Assembly: GCF_947495925.1 (NCBI RefSeq) | Contig: NZ_CANMAU010000003.1 | Span: 496,001-560,000 of the forward strand | DNA from: an uncultured Algibacter sp. | GTDB taxonomy: Bacteria; Bacteroidota; Bacteroidia; Flavobacteriales; Flavobacteriaceae | Length of the DNA: 64,000 nucleotides | Reading direction: 5' to 3' | Shown: one piece after another, positions 47,993 through 58,221 of the stretch | Numbering within the stretch: the first letter of the stretch is position 1 | How the letters are laid out: every line of letters starts with the position of its first letter | The notes under the pieces: generated by a model | Databases searched by the model: none | What the model saw: the letters and a program-made list of their open reading frames with translations, nothing else | Told to the model about the DNA's origin: nothing | Program-made: the position numbers and the translations under genes

Positions 47993-48832
47993 CTAGTTTG
48001 CACCAGATTCAAGGTTTTTCATTTCTTTTTCAATCATATCGTAAAACTGATCAATCTTAGGCATAACAACAACACGTGTACGTCTGTTTTTTGCTCTGTT
48101 TTCAGCAGTATCATTATCTACTAATGGAACATAAGAGCTACGTCCAGCAGCTATTAGTTGAGCTGGATTAACATCTAAATCCTGTAAAACTCTAATAATT
48201 GATGTAGAACGTTTAACACTCAAATCCCAGTTGTCTAATAATACACCTTTTTGGTATGATTGGCTATCCGTATGACCTTCAATCATGCACTCAAAGTCCG
48301 GTTTACTATTCACTACTTTTGCAACTTTAGCTAAAACCTCTTTTGCTCTAGTTGTTACATTATAGCTACCACTTTTAAACAACAATTTATCCGCAATAGA
48401 AATAAAAACAACTCCTTTTTCAACATTTACCTCAATATCAGGATCGTTAATTCCAACTTCTCTTTTCAAACTTGTAACTAAAGCTAAGGTAACACTATCC
48501 TTTTGGGTAAGTGCATCTTGTAATCTTGAAATTTTAAGCTCTTTTTCCTTAATGCTTTCTAAAGTTTTCTCAATACTGCTCGCACCTTTTGCAGATAAAA
48601 CAGTTAAATTATCATTGTTTTTACGTAAATCTGCTACTTGTTCTTCTAAAGCTGTGGCTCTGGCGGTTGCTGAAGCTCTGTCTTCTAAACAAGAGTTTAA
48701 TTTTACTGTGGCAGAATTAAGTAAATCTTGAGTTTCTTTTTGTTTTGCTTCAAGATCTGTAAATTGTTTTTTTGATACACATGAACTTAGTAGTACCATT
48801 GCAGATGCACCAAGTAATAAGATTTTCTTCAT
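47993..48832 (-). CDS. OmpA family outer-membrane lipoprotein
   Basis: MVLLSSCVSKK lipobox; coiled coil; OmpA-like FECMIEGHTDSQSY...NRAKNRRTRVVVMP. Confidence 0.94.
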   Translation of the reverse strand: MKKILLLGASAMVLLSSCVSKKQFTDLEAKQKETQDLLNSATVKLNSCLEDRASATARATALEEQVADLRKNNDNLTVLSAKGASSIEKTLESIKEKELKISRLQDALTQKDSVTLALVTSLKREVGINDPDIEVNVEKGVVFISIADKLLFKSGSYNVTTRAKEVLAKVAKVVNSKPDFECMIEGHTDSQSYQKGVLLDNWDLSVKRSTSIIRVLQDLDVNPAQLIAAGRSSYVPLVDNDTAENRAKNRRTRVVVMPKIDQFYDMIEKEMKNLESGAN

Positions 48833-48924
48833 AATTAATTAGGATTAACTTTTCTAAAATTGTTTCACAAAAATATATAAAAAACGATGGTTTACACTAT
48901 TTTAACAAAACTTTTACTAATGAG

Positions 48925-49914
48925 TTATAAACTATTGTAATTTGTTTTTTTATTTACGAAATAATCAAATACTACAGATGTTTTTTGATAATATTTAATC
49001 TTATCTCTTGTTTGTTTTCGTTGAACTAGTAAATGTTTTAAATGACTATAAAAACCAAAATGTGCTTTTATTATTGAAAACGTATGTTGAGGTTTAAATT
49101 CTAATAAAAATTTTAATCCGGCTATACCATCTAATACTAAACGTATGAAAATAAGACCTAATAAAAATCCTTTTGCATTTTTAGTAAGTGTAAACAGGCT
49201 ATTTCTAAAGTTTAGAAACGTTTTTTTTGGGTTTTGCTCATTCAAGGTGGCTCCGCCTAAATGATAGACTTTCGATGCACCAACATATTTAATCCTGAAA
49301 CCCAAGTTTTTTGCTCGCCAGCATAAATCTATTTCTTCCATATGCGCAAAAAAGGATTCGTCTAAACCATTAAGTTTATTATACACCACACTCCTTATAA
49401 ATAAGCAAGCTCCCGATGCCCAAAATATTTCTGTTACATCATTGTATTGCCCCTTATCTTCTTCAATACTATTAAAAATACGTCCTCGACAATATGGATA
49501 GCCGTATTTATCTATAAAACCACCAGCAGCACCGGCATATTCAAAGTGTGTTCTGTTATTGTAATCTAATAATTTAGGTTGTATGATAGCTGTTTTTGGT
49601 TCTTTAGCGAATGTTTCGAGTACAGGACTTAGCCAGTGTTTAGTAACTTCAACATCATTATTTAAAAGACAAAATATATCAGCCTTTATTTTTTTTAAGG
49701 CGTCATTGTATCCTTTTGCGTATCCACCGTTTTCTTTGTTTTGAATAATTTTAACAGTTGGAAATGCTTTATTTATGAATTGAACAGAGTCATCTGTAGA
49801 AGCGTTATCTGCAACATAGACCGTAACTTCAGGTGAGTTTTCAACAACCGATGGTAAAAACTGTTCTAATAATTTTTTGCCATTCCAATTTAATATGACT
49901 ACAGCTATTTTCAT
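48925..49914 (-). CDS. Glycosyltransferase family 2
   Basis: VAVVILNWNGKKLLEQFLPSVVEN-like start, VADNASTDDSV, LLNNDVEV. Confidence 0.93.
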   Translation of the reverse strand: MKIAVVILNWNGKKLLEQFLPSVVENSPEVTVYVADNASTDDSVQFINKAFPTVKIIQNKENGGYAKGYNDALKKIKADIFCLLNNDVEVTKHWLSPVLETFAKEPKTAIIQPKLLDYNNRTHFEYAGAAGGFIDKYGYPYCRGRIFNSIEEDKGQYNDVTEIFWASGACLFIRSVVYNKLNGLDESFFAHMEEIDLCWRAKNLGFRIKYVGASKVYHLGGATLNEQNPKKTFLNFRNSLFTLTKNAKGFLLGLIFIRLVLDGIAGLKFLLEFKPQHTFSIIKAHFGFYSHLKHLLVQRKQTRDKIKYYQKTSVVFDYFVNKKTNYNSL

Positions 49915-50357
49915 GGATTATAGTCGGGAATTTCTTTTAAAAACAGATAACGTTCATTTTTTAAATCCGTTTGGCAATAATAATGATTTAATCCATTAGT
50001 TACCATTAAATAGGACGCATTTAGCTTTAGATTGTATCGAGCAATTTGATCAAAAGTTTCTTGATTAATAATGATTTTAGGTGATTTACATTCAACAATT
50101 AAGTGAATATTACCATCAGACTTGAAAATGACAATATCATATCTTTTTTTTAATGAATTGATTGTGAGTTCTTTTTCAACATTTATTAAAGATTTTGGAT
50201 AACCTTTAACATTAACGAGATATTGAACACAATGCTGGCGCACCCATTCTTCAGGTTGCAAAACCACAAATTTTTTACGAATGGGATCAAAAATAGAAAC
50301 TTTATTTTCTTTATTTTTGAAGCGAAAGGTATATTTTGGAAAATTAAGTGCTTGCAA
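49911..50357 (-). CDS. Stand-alone HsdR_N-like PD-(D/E)xK domain protein
   Basis: RYDIVIFKSDGNIHLIVECKSPK; overlaps the GT2 start by 4 nt. Confidence 0.82.
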   Translation of the reverse strand: MQALNFPKYTFRFKNKENKVSIFDPIRKKFVVLQPEEWVRQHCVQYLVNVKGYPKSLINVEKELTINSLKKRYDIVIFKSDGNIHLIVECKSPKIIINQETFDQIARYNLKLNASYLMVTNGLNHYYCQTDLKNERYLFLKEIPDYNP

Positions 50358-50433
50358 ATGCGTTTATTTATTTTTCAAAGTTAAACTACAATAATCAATA
50401 ACCCAAAATCCGCTTATAATTGTTGCGTTTTAG

Positions 50434-51462
50434 GTGTTGTTTCATTCTTTTTTTGATTTGGACGAAGTCAAACAGTTAGTAACAGATATAAAAAACAAAA
50501 ACTTAAAACCTATTTATTTTTTAATGGGTGAAGAGGCTTATTATATAGATAAGATTTCAGATTTTATCGAGTCGAGTGTTTTAGCGGAAGAAGAACGCGG
50601 ATTTAATCAAATGATCCTTTATGGGAGGGATATTTCTATTGAAGATATTGTTAGCAACGCTAAGCGTTATCCTATGATGGCAGAATATCAGGTGGTTATT
50701 GTAAAGGAAGCACAAGATTTGTCAAGAACTATCGAGAAATTATCAAAATATGCTGAAAACCCTCAGCCCACAACAATTTTGGTAATAAACTATAAGTACA
50801 AAAAAATTGATAAGCGTAAAGCCTTGTATAAAACTTTAAAGAAAACTGGGTTAATTTACGAAAGTAAAAAGCTTTATGAAAATCAAGTAGCTGATTGGAT
50901 AAGACGAGTTCTCTCTCCAAAAAAGTATGGTATTACACCTAAAGCAGCTCAAATGCTGGTTGAGTTTTTAGGCACCAATTTAAGTAAAATAAATAATGAA
51001 CTAGAAAAGCTGCAAATTATATTGCCTCAAGGTACTCAGATTTCACCTGAGCATATTGAAGAACATATTGGGATAAGTAAAGACTATAATAATTTTGAGC
51101 TTAGAAAAGCTATTGGAGAAAGAAATAGTGTTAAGGCTTATAAAATAGTAAACTACTTTTCTGAAAACCCAAAAGACAATCCCATGGTAGTTACTGTATC
51201 TTTATTGTTTAATTTTTTTTCGCAGTTGCTTCATTTTCATGGATTAAAGGATAAGTCTCCTCGTAACGTCGCATCAGCTTTAAAAATCAATCCATATTTT
51301 GTAAATGAATACATTGCTGCCGCTAGAAATTATCCAATGAGGAAAGTTAGTGGAGTAGTATCTACTTTAAGAGAGTTTGATGTTAAAAGTAAAGGGGTTG
51401 GATCAAATGCTGTTCCTCAGGGAGACTTACTTAAAGAGTTATTAGTTCGAATTTTAAATTGA
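50434..51462 (+). CDS. holA: DNA polymerase III subunit delta
   Basis: KPIYFLMGEEAYYIDKISDFIE ... LGTNLSKINNELEKL ... clamp-loader delta layout; GTG start. Confidence 0.9.
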   Translation: MLFHSFFDLDEVKQLVTDIKNKNLKPIYFLMGEEAYYIDKISDFIESSVLAEEERGFNQMILYGRDISIEDIVSNAKRYPMMAEYQVVIVKEAQDLSRTIEKLSKYAENPQPTTILVINYKYKKIDKRKALYKTLKKTGLIYESKKLYENQVADWIRRVLSPKKYGITPKAAQMLVEFLGTNLSKINNELEKLQIILPQGTQISPEHIEEHIGISKDYNNFELRKAIGERNSVKAYKIVNYFSENPKDNPMVVTVSLLFNFFSQLLHFHGLKDKSPRNVASALKINPYFVNEYIAAARNYPMRKVSGVVSTLREFDVKSKGVGSNAVPQGDLLKELLVRILN

Positions 51463-51471
51463 TTTATTCCA

Positions 51472-52137
51472 ATGAAATTTCTTATTCATGAAAGCTGGAA
51501 ACCTTATTTAAAAAAGGAGTTTTCCGAGCCTTATTTCAAGTGTTTGATTAACTTTTTGGCTTTAGAGTATAAAAACCACACTTGTTTCCCTCCTAAGGAT
51601 CAAATATTTAATGCTTTTAATCATTGCCTTTTTGATGATTTAAAGGTGGTTATCCTAGGGCAAGATCCTTACCACGATTATGGACAAGCTAATGGTTTGT
51701 GCTTTTCGGTTAACGATGGTGTTAAGTATCCGCCTTCTTTAGTAAACATTTTTAAAGAGATTAAAAACGATTTGGATATTTCATATCCCGTTAGTGGTAA
51801 TTTAGTGAGGTGGGCAAATCAAGGTGTATTGCTTTTAAATGCTACGTTAACAGTTAGAGCATATGAGGCTGGAAGTCATCAAAAAAAAGGTTGGGAAGTT
51901 TTTTCTGATGCCGTTATAAAAACTATTAATGATAATAAGGAAGATGTTGTCTTTCTATTATGGGGTGGTTATGCTAAAAAAAAAAATAAGTTGATCGATA
52001 AGAATAAGCACACAGTGTTAACTTCTGGTCATCCATCTCCGTTGAGTGCTAATAGGGGATATTGGTTTGGTAATAGGCACTTTAGCGAAGTGAATAATAG
52101 ACTTGAAAATTGCGGTAAATCACCAATTAAATGGTAA
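51472..52137 (+). CDS. ung: Uracil-DNA glycosylase (family 1)
   Basis: GQDPYHDYGQANGLCFSV and HPSPLSANRGYWFGNRHFS. Confidence 0.97.
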   Translation: MKFLIHESWKPYLKKEFSEPYFKCLINFLALEYKNHTCFPPKDQIFNAFNHCLFDDLKVVILGQDPYHDYGQANGLCFSVNDGVKYPPSLVNIFKEIKNDLDISYPVSGNLVRWANQGVLLLNATLTVRAYEAGSHQKKGWEVFSDAVIKTINDNKEDVVFLLWGGYAKKKNKLIDKNKHTVLTSGHPSPLSANRGYWFGNRHFSEVNNRLENCGKSPIKW

Positions 52138-52171
52138 TGTATTTATAGAGGAAATATAAATAAAGTCGTTT

Positions 52172-52348
52172 TTAGCTGCCCGTTGGTGCTAATCGATTAG
52201 AAATAGGTTTAATAGAAATCTCTGGCTTTAACACTACAGGCTTCTTATTCTTACTTGTTGTTCTAACAACCTTGTTCGAACTAAACTTTAGAAGTAAAAA
52301 ATTAATAAATACAAGAACAGAGATAATTATAGCAGTTGTTAATATCAT
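52172..52348 (-). CDS. Small single-TM hypothetical protein
   Basis: MILTTAIIISVLVFINFLLLKF... ; start re-assigned to 52348. Confidence 0.45.
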   Translation of the reverse strand: MILTTAIIISVLVFINFLLLKFSSNKVVRTTSKNKKPVVLKPEISIKPISNRLAPTGS

Positions 52349-52529
52349 CTTATTTATATTCTGATTTTTCGCCAAAATACACATAATTTCGATTACGTGC
52401 AATATTTGACAGATTTATTATAAATTTAAATTTATAATTTGAGCCAAAATTAATAAATAAAAGACTACAAATGAATAAGTAGTTATACTTATTTTATATT
52501 TTTTAGAGATATATAAATTCTTATAAATA

Positions 52530-53654
52530 TTATTGAAGAATCTTTAAATTTTTAATAATATTTTTAGGTATTGCGTTCTTATGAATGGTAATTGAAATAG
52601 TTTTTAATCTGAAATAATTTTCACTCATATAGATGTAGCCTCCATGATTAACATGCTTAGAGTCAGAGCCCCAAGAGTTTTTTACTTTATAATACGTATG
52701 ACCTTTTTGATCTTTTAGCAAACCAGTAATATGCATTAAATGATCATCAGTCGTATTTTGGTTTTCGAATTCCTTTTGCCTAAACTCTTGAGATATTTTT
52801 TTTTCTGACTTAATTGTTTCCAAAATAACTAATTGGTCTTCTGGTTTCTCAGGAATGACGGCAATTCCATGTTTCGCCGAAAATGTTTTTTCACTAACAT
52901 CACAATCCAATTCAATAGAGTAGCCTTTTTCTAAAGCATTATTGGTAATACTCACTAAGTCATCTAGTGAAACATTGTAAAAACTGCCGTTTGAAAAATT
53001 ATCTGGAATGTTTAAAATGAATTTTGAATTAAAAGGTTCATGTGTGAAAGAGGTAATACTCACGTAGTTATTAGGTGCAATTTCAGTATATTTTAAAAAC
53101 GATTTAGGAGTATAAATGACACCTTCGAAACTAAACGAGTCTATTTTTTTTCCAAGATAAACATCCAATATTTTTTCTGTGACGTCTTTCCATTTAGATG
53201 AAATTTCACCTCCAGGCTTGGTCAAATAAGCGTCTATTGTACTTTTCAAAATGGCCACCACTTCCGAATGATCATGAAAGGAAGTATCTTCATGCAATCC
53301 AGAATAAGCACTATTGGGAACTAAACCATGTTTCTCAATACTATTTAGTACATCATGGGCTAAACCACCTTCGCCAAATTGAGCTTTTCCTTGTCTCATG
53401 ATATAGTTCCATGATTTGTCGACATAGGCATTCCGAACATTATACATTTCAGAAAGATTGATGTTTTTACCAGTTAATCTAATAATTTCACTTTCTAAAA
53501 AAGAAGATGTAGAAAAACTCCAACAGGTACCCGTATTACCTTGGCTAATAACATTCGTAGTTTCTAAATCAATTACAGTTTTAAATTCATACGATTGACT
53601 TTGACTGTTAAACGTCAAAATAAATAGAACTAGGATTAAAATGTTATTTTTCAT
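52530..53654 (-). CDS. C1-family peptidase (aminopeptidase C/bleomycin hydrolase-like), secreted
   Basis: QGNTGTCWSFSTSSFLESE, DHLMHITGLL, VKNSWG. Confidence 0.92.
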   Translation of the reverse strand: MKNNILILVLFILTFNSQSQSYEFKTVIDLETTNVISQGNTGTCWSFSTSSFLESEIIRLTGKNINLSEMYNVRNAYVDKSWNYIMRQGKAQFGEGGLAHDVLNSIEKHGLVPNSAYSGLHEDTSFHDHSEVVAILKSTIDAYLTKPGGEISSKWKDVTEKILDVYLGKKIDSFSFEGVIYTPKSFLKYTEIAPNNYVSITSFTHEPFNSKFILNIPDNFSNGSFYNVSLDDLVSITNNALEKGYSIELDCDVSEKTFSAKHGIAVIPEKPEDQLVILETIKSEKKISQEFRQKEFENQNTTDDHLMHITGLLKDQKGHTYYKVKNSWGSDSKHVNHGGYIYMSENYFRLKTISITIHKNAIPKNIIKNLKILQ

Positions 53655-53709
53655 AATTCATCTAAGGGTTTTAATGAAATAAAATTTACTTTTGGCTAAA
53701 ATTAAGAAA

Positions 53710-54549
53710 ATGGAACAAGCTAATTGGGTTACCGTTAAAGAATATCAGGATATTACCTATAAAAAGTGTCATGGTGTTGCTAGGATAGCTTTTAATAGAC
53801 CTAATGTAAGGAATGCATTTCGTCCAAAAACGACTAGCGAATTATACGATGCTTTTTATGACGCTAATGAAGATGTAAGTATTGGAGTCGTTTTATTATC
53901 TGCCGAGGGGCCTTCAACTAAAGATGGCGTATATTCATTTTGTAGTGGAGGTGATCAAAAGGCAAGAGGTCATCAAGGATATGTTGGAGAAGACGGTTAT
54001 CATAGATTAAATATATTAGAAGTGCAACGTTTAATTCGTTTTATGCCAAAAGCTGTTATTGCTGTTGTTCCGGGTTGGGCAGTTGGTGGAGGACATAGTT
54101 TACATGTGGTATGCGATTTAACGCTGGCAAGTAAAGAACATGCTATATTTAAGCAAACAGATGCAGATGTAACGAGTTTCGATGGTGGCTATGGATCTGC
54201 CTATTTAGCAAAAATGGTTGGTCAGAAAAAAGCACGTGAAATATTTTTCTTGGGAAGAAATTACTCCGCTCAAGAAGCTTATGATATGGGGATGGTTAAT
54301 GCCGTAATTCCACATGACGATTTAGAAAACATAGCTTATGAGTGGGCACAAGAAATATTAGCAAAATCTCCAACATCTATTAAAATGTTGAAGTTTGCAA
54401 TGAATTTAACAGATGATGGTATGGTAGGGCAGCAAGTTTTTGCTGGTGAAGCTACACGATTAGCCTATATGACTGATGAAGCAAAAGAAGGTAGAAATGC
54501 TTTTTTAGAAAAGCGTAAGCCTAATTTTGATAAAAAATGGATTCCATAA
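53710..54549 (+). CDS. menB: 1,4-dihydroxy-2-naphthoyl-CoA synthase
   Basis: CSGGDQKARG, VPGWAVGGGHSLHVVCDLTLAS, SFDGGYGSAYLAKMVGQKKAREIFFLGR. Confidence 0.97.
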   Translation: MEQANWVTVKEYQDITYKKCHGVARIAFNRPNVRNAFRPKTTSELYDAFYDANEDVSIGVVLLSAEGPSTKDGVYSFCSGGDQKARGHQGYVGEDGYHRLNILEVQRLIRFMPKAVIAVVPGWAVGGGHSLHVVCDLTLASKEHAIFKQTDADVTSFDGGYGSAYLAKMVGQKKAREIFFLGRNYSAQEAYDMGMVNAVIPHDDLENIAYEWAQEILAKSPTSIKMLKFAMNLTDDGMVGQQVFAGEATRLAYMTDEAKEGRNAFLEKRKPNFDKKWIP

Positions 54550-55452
54550 ATGGAAAAAATATCTACATGGATTTCTGCCATGCGCTTAAGGACACTACCT
54601 CTGTCTATTTCAGGAATTATTTTAGCATCTTGTTTAGCGCATTACAATGGTTTTTTTCAGTGGCATATTTTTGTTTTGGCTATTTTAACGACGTTAAGTT
54701 TTCAAGTACTTTCAAATTTAGCTAATGATTATGGTGATGGCGTTAAGGGCACTGATAATGATGATAGAATTGGACCAGAGCGCGCGATTCAATCTGGAAA
54801 AATATCTCCAGAAGAATTATTTCATGCCATAAAGATTAATGTTCTAATTTCAATAGGTTTAGCTCTTGCATTAATTTTTCAGGCTTTTGGATCAAAACAT
54901 TTTTTATTAACGGTTACTTTTTTTGCATTAGGCATGGGTTCGATTGTTGCAGCTATTCGCTACACTGTAGGTGGTAAAGCTTATGGTTACAAGGGCTTGG
55001 GGGATGTGTTTGTTTTTTTGTTTTTTGGCCTCGTAAGTGTTATTGGATGCTATGTACTCTATGCAAGAACTATAGATCATGTTGTTTTTTTACCCGCAAT
55101 TACTATTGGGTTATTAAGTACTGGTGTTTTGAATTTGAATAACATGAGGGACAGGAATTCAGATGCGAAAGCTGATAAAATAACTTTGGCCGTAAAGCTT
55201 GGAGAAACTAGAGTTAAACAATATCATTATTTTTTAATTATTTCGGCCATTACATTATCTGGATTATTCGGAATATTATATTATACCTCACCTTTTAATT
55301 TAATCTTTATAATAGCTTATATTCCGCTTTTTATTCACTTAAAAAAAGTAAAAACTAATACAGATCTTAAACTGTTAGATCCGGAACTAAAAAAACTTGC
55401 TCTAACGACTGTTTTATTGGCTGTATTGATGGGAATAGGTCATTTAATGTAG
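54550..55452 (+). CDS. menA: 1,4-dihydroxy-2-naphthoate polyprenyltransferase
   Basis: ISAMRLRTLPLSISGI, NLANDYGDGVKGTDNDDRIGPERAIQSG, NNMRDRNSDAKADKITLAVKLG. Confidence 0.96.
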   Translation: MEKISTWISAMRLRTLPLSISGIILASCLAHYNGFFQWHIFVLAILTTLSFQVLSNLANDYGDGVKGTDNDDRIGPERAIQSGKISPEELFHAIKINVLISIGLALALIFQAFGSKHFLLTVTFFALGMGSIVAAIRYTVGGKAYGYKGLGDVFVFLFFGLVSVIGCYVLYARTIDHVVFLPAITIGLLSTGVLNLNNMRDRNSDAKADKITLAVKLGETRVKQYHYFLIISAITLSGLFGILYYTSPFNLIFIIAYIPLFIHLKKVKTNTDLKLLDPELKKLALTTVLLAVLMGIGHLM

Positions 55453-55488
55453 AATTTTTTCGTATTTTCATTTTTTAAATTTTTCAGG

Positions 55489-56166
55489 ATGAAAATTACA
55501 TTTTATGGTCATGCAAGTCTAGGGATTCAAGTGAATGATATTCATATATTAGTAGATCCTTTTATTTCTGCTAACCCAAAAGCTTCATGTATTGATATCA
55601 ATAGTTTGAAGGCTGATTATATTTTGGTTACACATGCTCATCAAGATCATATTGTTGATGTTGAGGCCATTGCTAAAAGAACTGGATCTCTTGTTATTTC
55701 AAACTTTGAAATTGTTTCTTATTACGAAAAACTAGGTATAGAAGGACACCCAATGAATCATGGAGGAAAATGGAATTTTGAATTTGGGTCAGTTAAATAT
55801 GTAAATGCGATTCATACGTCTTCATTTCCTGATGGTACTTATGGAGGGCAACCAGGTGGATTCGTTATTGAAGGTGAGCATAAGAATATTTACATTGCAG
55901 GAGATACAGCGTTAACTTATGATATGAAGCTAATTCCGCTTCAAACAAAACTTGATTTAGTTGTTTTACCGGTTGGAGATAACTTTACTATGGGTATTGA
56001 TGATGCTATTTTAGCAAGCGATTTTGTTGACTGTGATAAAATATTGGGTTATCATTTTGATACCTTTGGTTATATTGAAATTGATCATGAAGCCGCAAAG
56101 CAAAAATTCTTTGAAAAAGATAAAGATTTAATGCTTCTTGAAATTGGAGAATTTATAGAATTGTAA
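55489..56166 (+). CDS. UPF0173-type metal-dependent hydrolase (metallo-beta-lactamase fold)
   Basis: FYGHASLGIQVNDIHILVDPFI, VTHAHQDHIVD, IAGDTALTYDMKLI. Confidence 0.93.
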   Translation: MKITFYGHASLGIQVNDIHILVDPFISANPKASCIDINSLKADYILVTHAHQDHIVDVEAIAKRTGSLVISNFEIVSYYEKLGIEGHPMNHGGKWNFEFGSVKYVNAIHTSSFPDGTYGGQPGGFVIEGEHKNIYIAGDTALTYDMKLIPLQTKLDLVVLPVGDNFTMGIDDAILASDFVDCDKILGYHFDTFGYIEIDHEAAKQKFFEKDKDLMLLEIGEFIEL

Positions 56167-57204
56167 ATGGTAAAAGCTTCCTACAAAAGGTATGTTTTAG
56201 AATTTAAGCAGGCTAGTGGCACTTCTCGAGGAGTATTAAAAACTAAAGAAACTTGGTTTCTTATACTAGACTCTAATGATAAGCAAGGTATAGGAGAATG
56301 TGCTTTGTTTAGAGGGCTTTCTGCTGATGATAAACCGGATTACGAGGCTAAATTAAAATGGTTGTGTACAAACATTAATCTTGAGCAGAAGACATTACTC
56401 CAAGAATTATCAGAATACCCGAGTATACAATTTGGTTTAGAAATGGCTTTAAAATCCTTAGAAAGTCAAAATAAATTCGAACTGTTTCCGTCAAGTTTTA
56501 CAAATGGGGAAGACTCTATTTCAATTAATGGATTGATTTGGATGGGAGCAGAGGCCTTTATGAAACGGCAGATCAAAGAGAAAATTGAATTGGGCTTTCG
56601 TTGTATAAAAATGAAAATAGGAGCGATAGGTTTTGAAACTGAAATTGATTTGATTAAATCGATTAGAAAAGAATTCAGTTCAAATGAAATGGAACTGCGA
56701 GTGGATGCAAATGGAGCTTATATGCCTTCTGAAGCTTTAGAGAAATTGAAACGTTTGTCAGAATTGGATTTACATTCGATTGAACAACCCATTAAGCAAG
56801 GGCAAGTAGAACAAATGGCTGAATTATGTAATAAAACCCCTTTACCTATTGCCTTAGATGAAGAGCTTATAGGTATATTTGATTTTGAAAAAAAAGAAAA
56901 GCTAATTGAAACTATAAAACCACAATATATTATATTGAAACCTAGTTTAATTGGAGGTTTTCAAGGAAGCGATACATGGATAGATATTGCAGAAAACAAA
57001 AACACGGGCTGGTGGATTACGAGTGCTTTAGAAAGTAATATTGGGTTAAATGCTATAGCACAATATACATATTCTAAGCAAAGCGCGTTACCCCAAGGAT
57101 TGGGTACTGGAAGTCTGTTTATAAATAATTTTGAAAGTCCATTAGCAGTAGTAAAAGGACATTTAAAATATAAGAAAGATTTAAAATGGAATTTTAATTT
57201 ATAG
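56167..57204 (+). CDS. menC: o-succinylbenzoate synthase (enolase superfamily)
   Basis: IKMKIGAIGFETEIDLI, LRVDANGAY, LHSIEQPIKQG, ALDEELIG; flanked by menA and menE. Confidence 0.9.
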   Translation: MVKASYKRYVLEFKQASGTSRGVLKTKETWFLILDSNDKQGIGECALFRGLSADDKPDYEAKLKWLCTNINLEQKTLLQELSEYPSIQFGLEMALKSLESQNKFELFPSSFTNGEDSISINGLIWMGAEAFMKRQIKEKIELGFRCIKMKIGAIGFETEIDLIKSIRKEFSSNEMELRVDANGAYMPSEALEKLKRLSELDLHSIEQPIKQGQVEQMAELCNKTPLPIALDEELIGIFDFEKKEKLIETIKPQYIILKPSLIGGFQGSDTWIDIAENKNTGWWITSALESNIGLNAIAQYTYSKQSALPQGLGTGSLFINNFESPLAVVKGHLKYKKDLKWNFNL

Positions 57205-57206
57205 AT

Positions 57207-58178
57207 ATGTACATAGAACAAGCATATAAAGGGTTGCATGAGTGGTGGAGATATATAATAGGCGTGCTTATTATATTTATTGCGTGGCAAATTGTTGGTA
57301 TGATTCCACTGGCAGGAACTGTAATAGCTAAATCTTTTGATGGAGAGTCAGGCATGCCTACAGATATATCTGAAATGATGGACACGTTAGGTAGCAATTT
57401 GTTTCTGTTTTTAATGTTAATTTCTTTCGCGGTAGGGCTATTAGGGGTGTTTTTAACCTCTACAAGTTTGCATAAACTTTCAATAAAAAAATTAACAACA
57501 ACAAGAAAAAAGATCGATTGGAAGCGGTTCTGGTTCATCTTTATTTTATGGGGAATTGTTTCGAGTAGTTTTGTTTTGGTAGATTATTATTTAACACCAG
57601 AAGATTATGAGTTAAATTTTAATTTACAACCCTTCTTAATACTCTTGGCTATAGCTGTAGTATTAATTCCGCTACAAACAAGTTTTGAGGAGTACTTTTT
57701 TAGGGGGTATTTAATGCAGGGCTTCGGCGTAGTTTTAAGGAATAAATGGGCACCACTTTTATTAACATCAATAGGTTTTGGTTTAATGCATATTGCTAAT
57801 CCTGAAGTAGAAAAGTTGGGGTACATAATTATGATTTATTATATAGGCACAGGTTTGTTTTTAGGTATTATAACCTTGATGGATGATGGTTTAGAGCTCG
57901 CTTTGGGGTTTCATGCAGCTAATAATCTTTTTACGGCGCTATTAGTGTCGGCCGATTGGACAGCACTTCAAACGCATTCTATATTAAAAGATTTGTCAGA
58001 TCCTAGTGAAATGGCATTAGTTGAAATTTTTGTGCCCGTATTCGTAGTATTCCCCATATTACTTTTTATACTGTCAAAAAAATACAGTTGGACAAATTGG
58101 AGAGAGAAGCTTTTGGGAGATGTGGTTGAACAAAATGATCTAGAGGAAATTGGTAATGACGATGCTATCAGTTTTTAA
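57207..58178 (+). CDS. CPBP family intramembrane metalloprotease
   Basis: Multi-TM; FEEYFFRGYLMQ and LGFHAANN motifs. Confidence 0.92.
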   Translation: MYIEQAYKGLHEWWRYIIGVLIIFIAWQIVGMIPLAGTVIAKSFDGESGMPTDISEMMDTLGSNLFLFLMLISFAVGLLGVFLTSTSLHKLSIKKLTTTRKKIDWKRFWFIFILWGIVSSSFVLVDYYLTPEDYELNFNLQPFLILLAIAVVLIPLQTSFEEYFFRGYLMQGFGVVLRNKWAPLLLTSIGFGLMHIANPEVEKLGYIIMIYYIGTGLFLGIITLMDDGLELALGFHAANNLFTALLVSADWTALQTHSILKDLSDPSEMALVEIFVPVFVVFPILLFILSKKYSWTNWREKLLGDVVEQNDLEEIGNDDAISF

Positions 58179-58221
58179 AGAATAGAGAAAAAAAATTAAA
58201 ACAAAGAAAAAGAAATTCATT

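Noticed and set aside
49911-50357. Type I restriction system
   Set aside because: Only an HsdR_N-like domain; no HsdM, HsdS or motor domain in the window
57194-57538. Antisense ORFs such as 57194..57538, 56961..57290, 62089..62421, 13238..13628, 14005..14268
   Set aside because: They lie wholly or mostly opposite strongly supported genes (menC/CPBP, carboxyltransferase, aroC, symporter), have no recognisable motifs, and read as shadow ORFs
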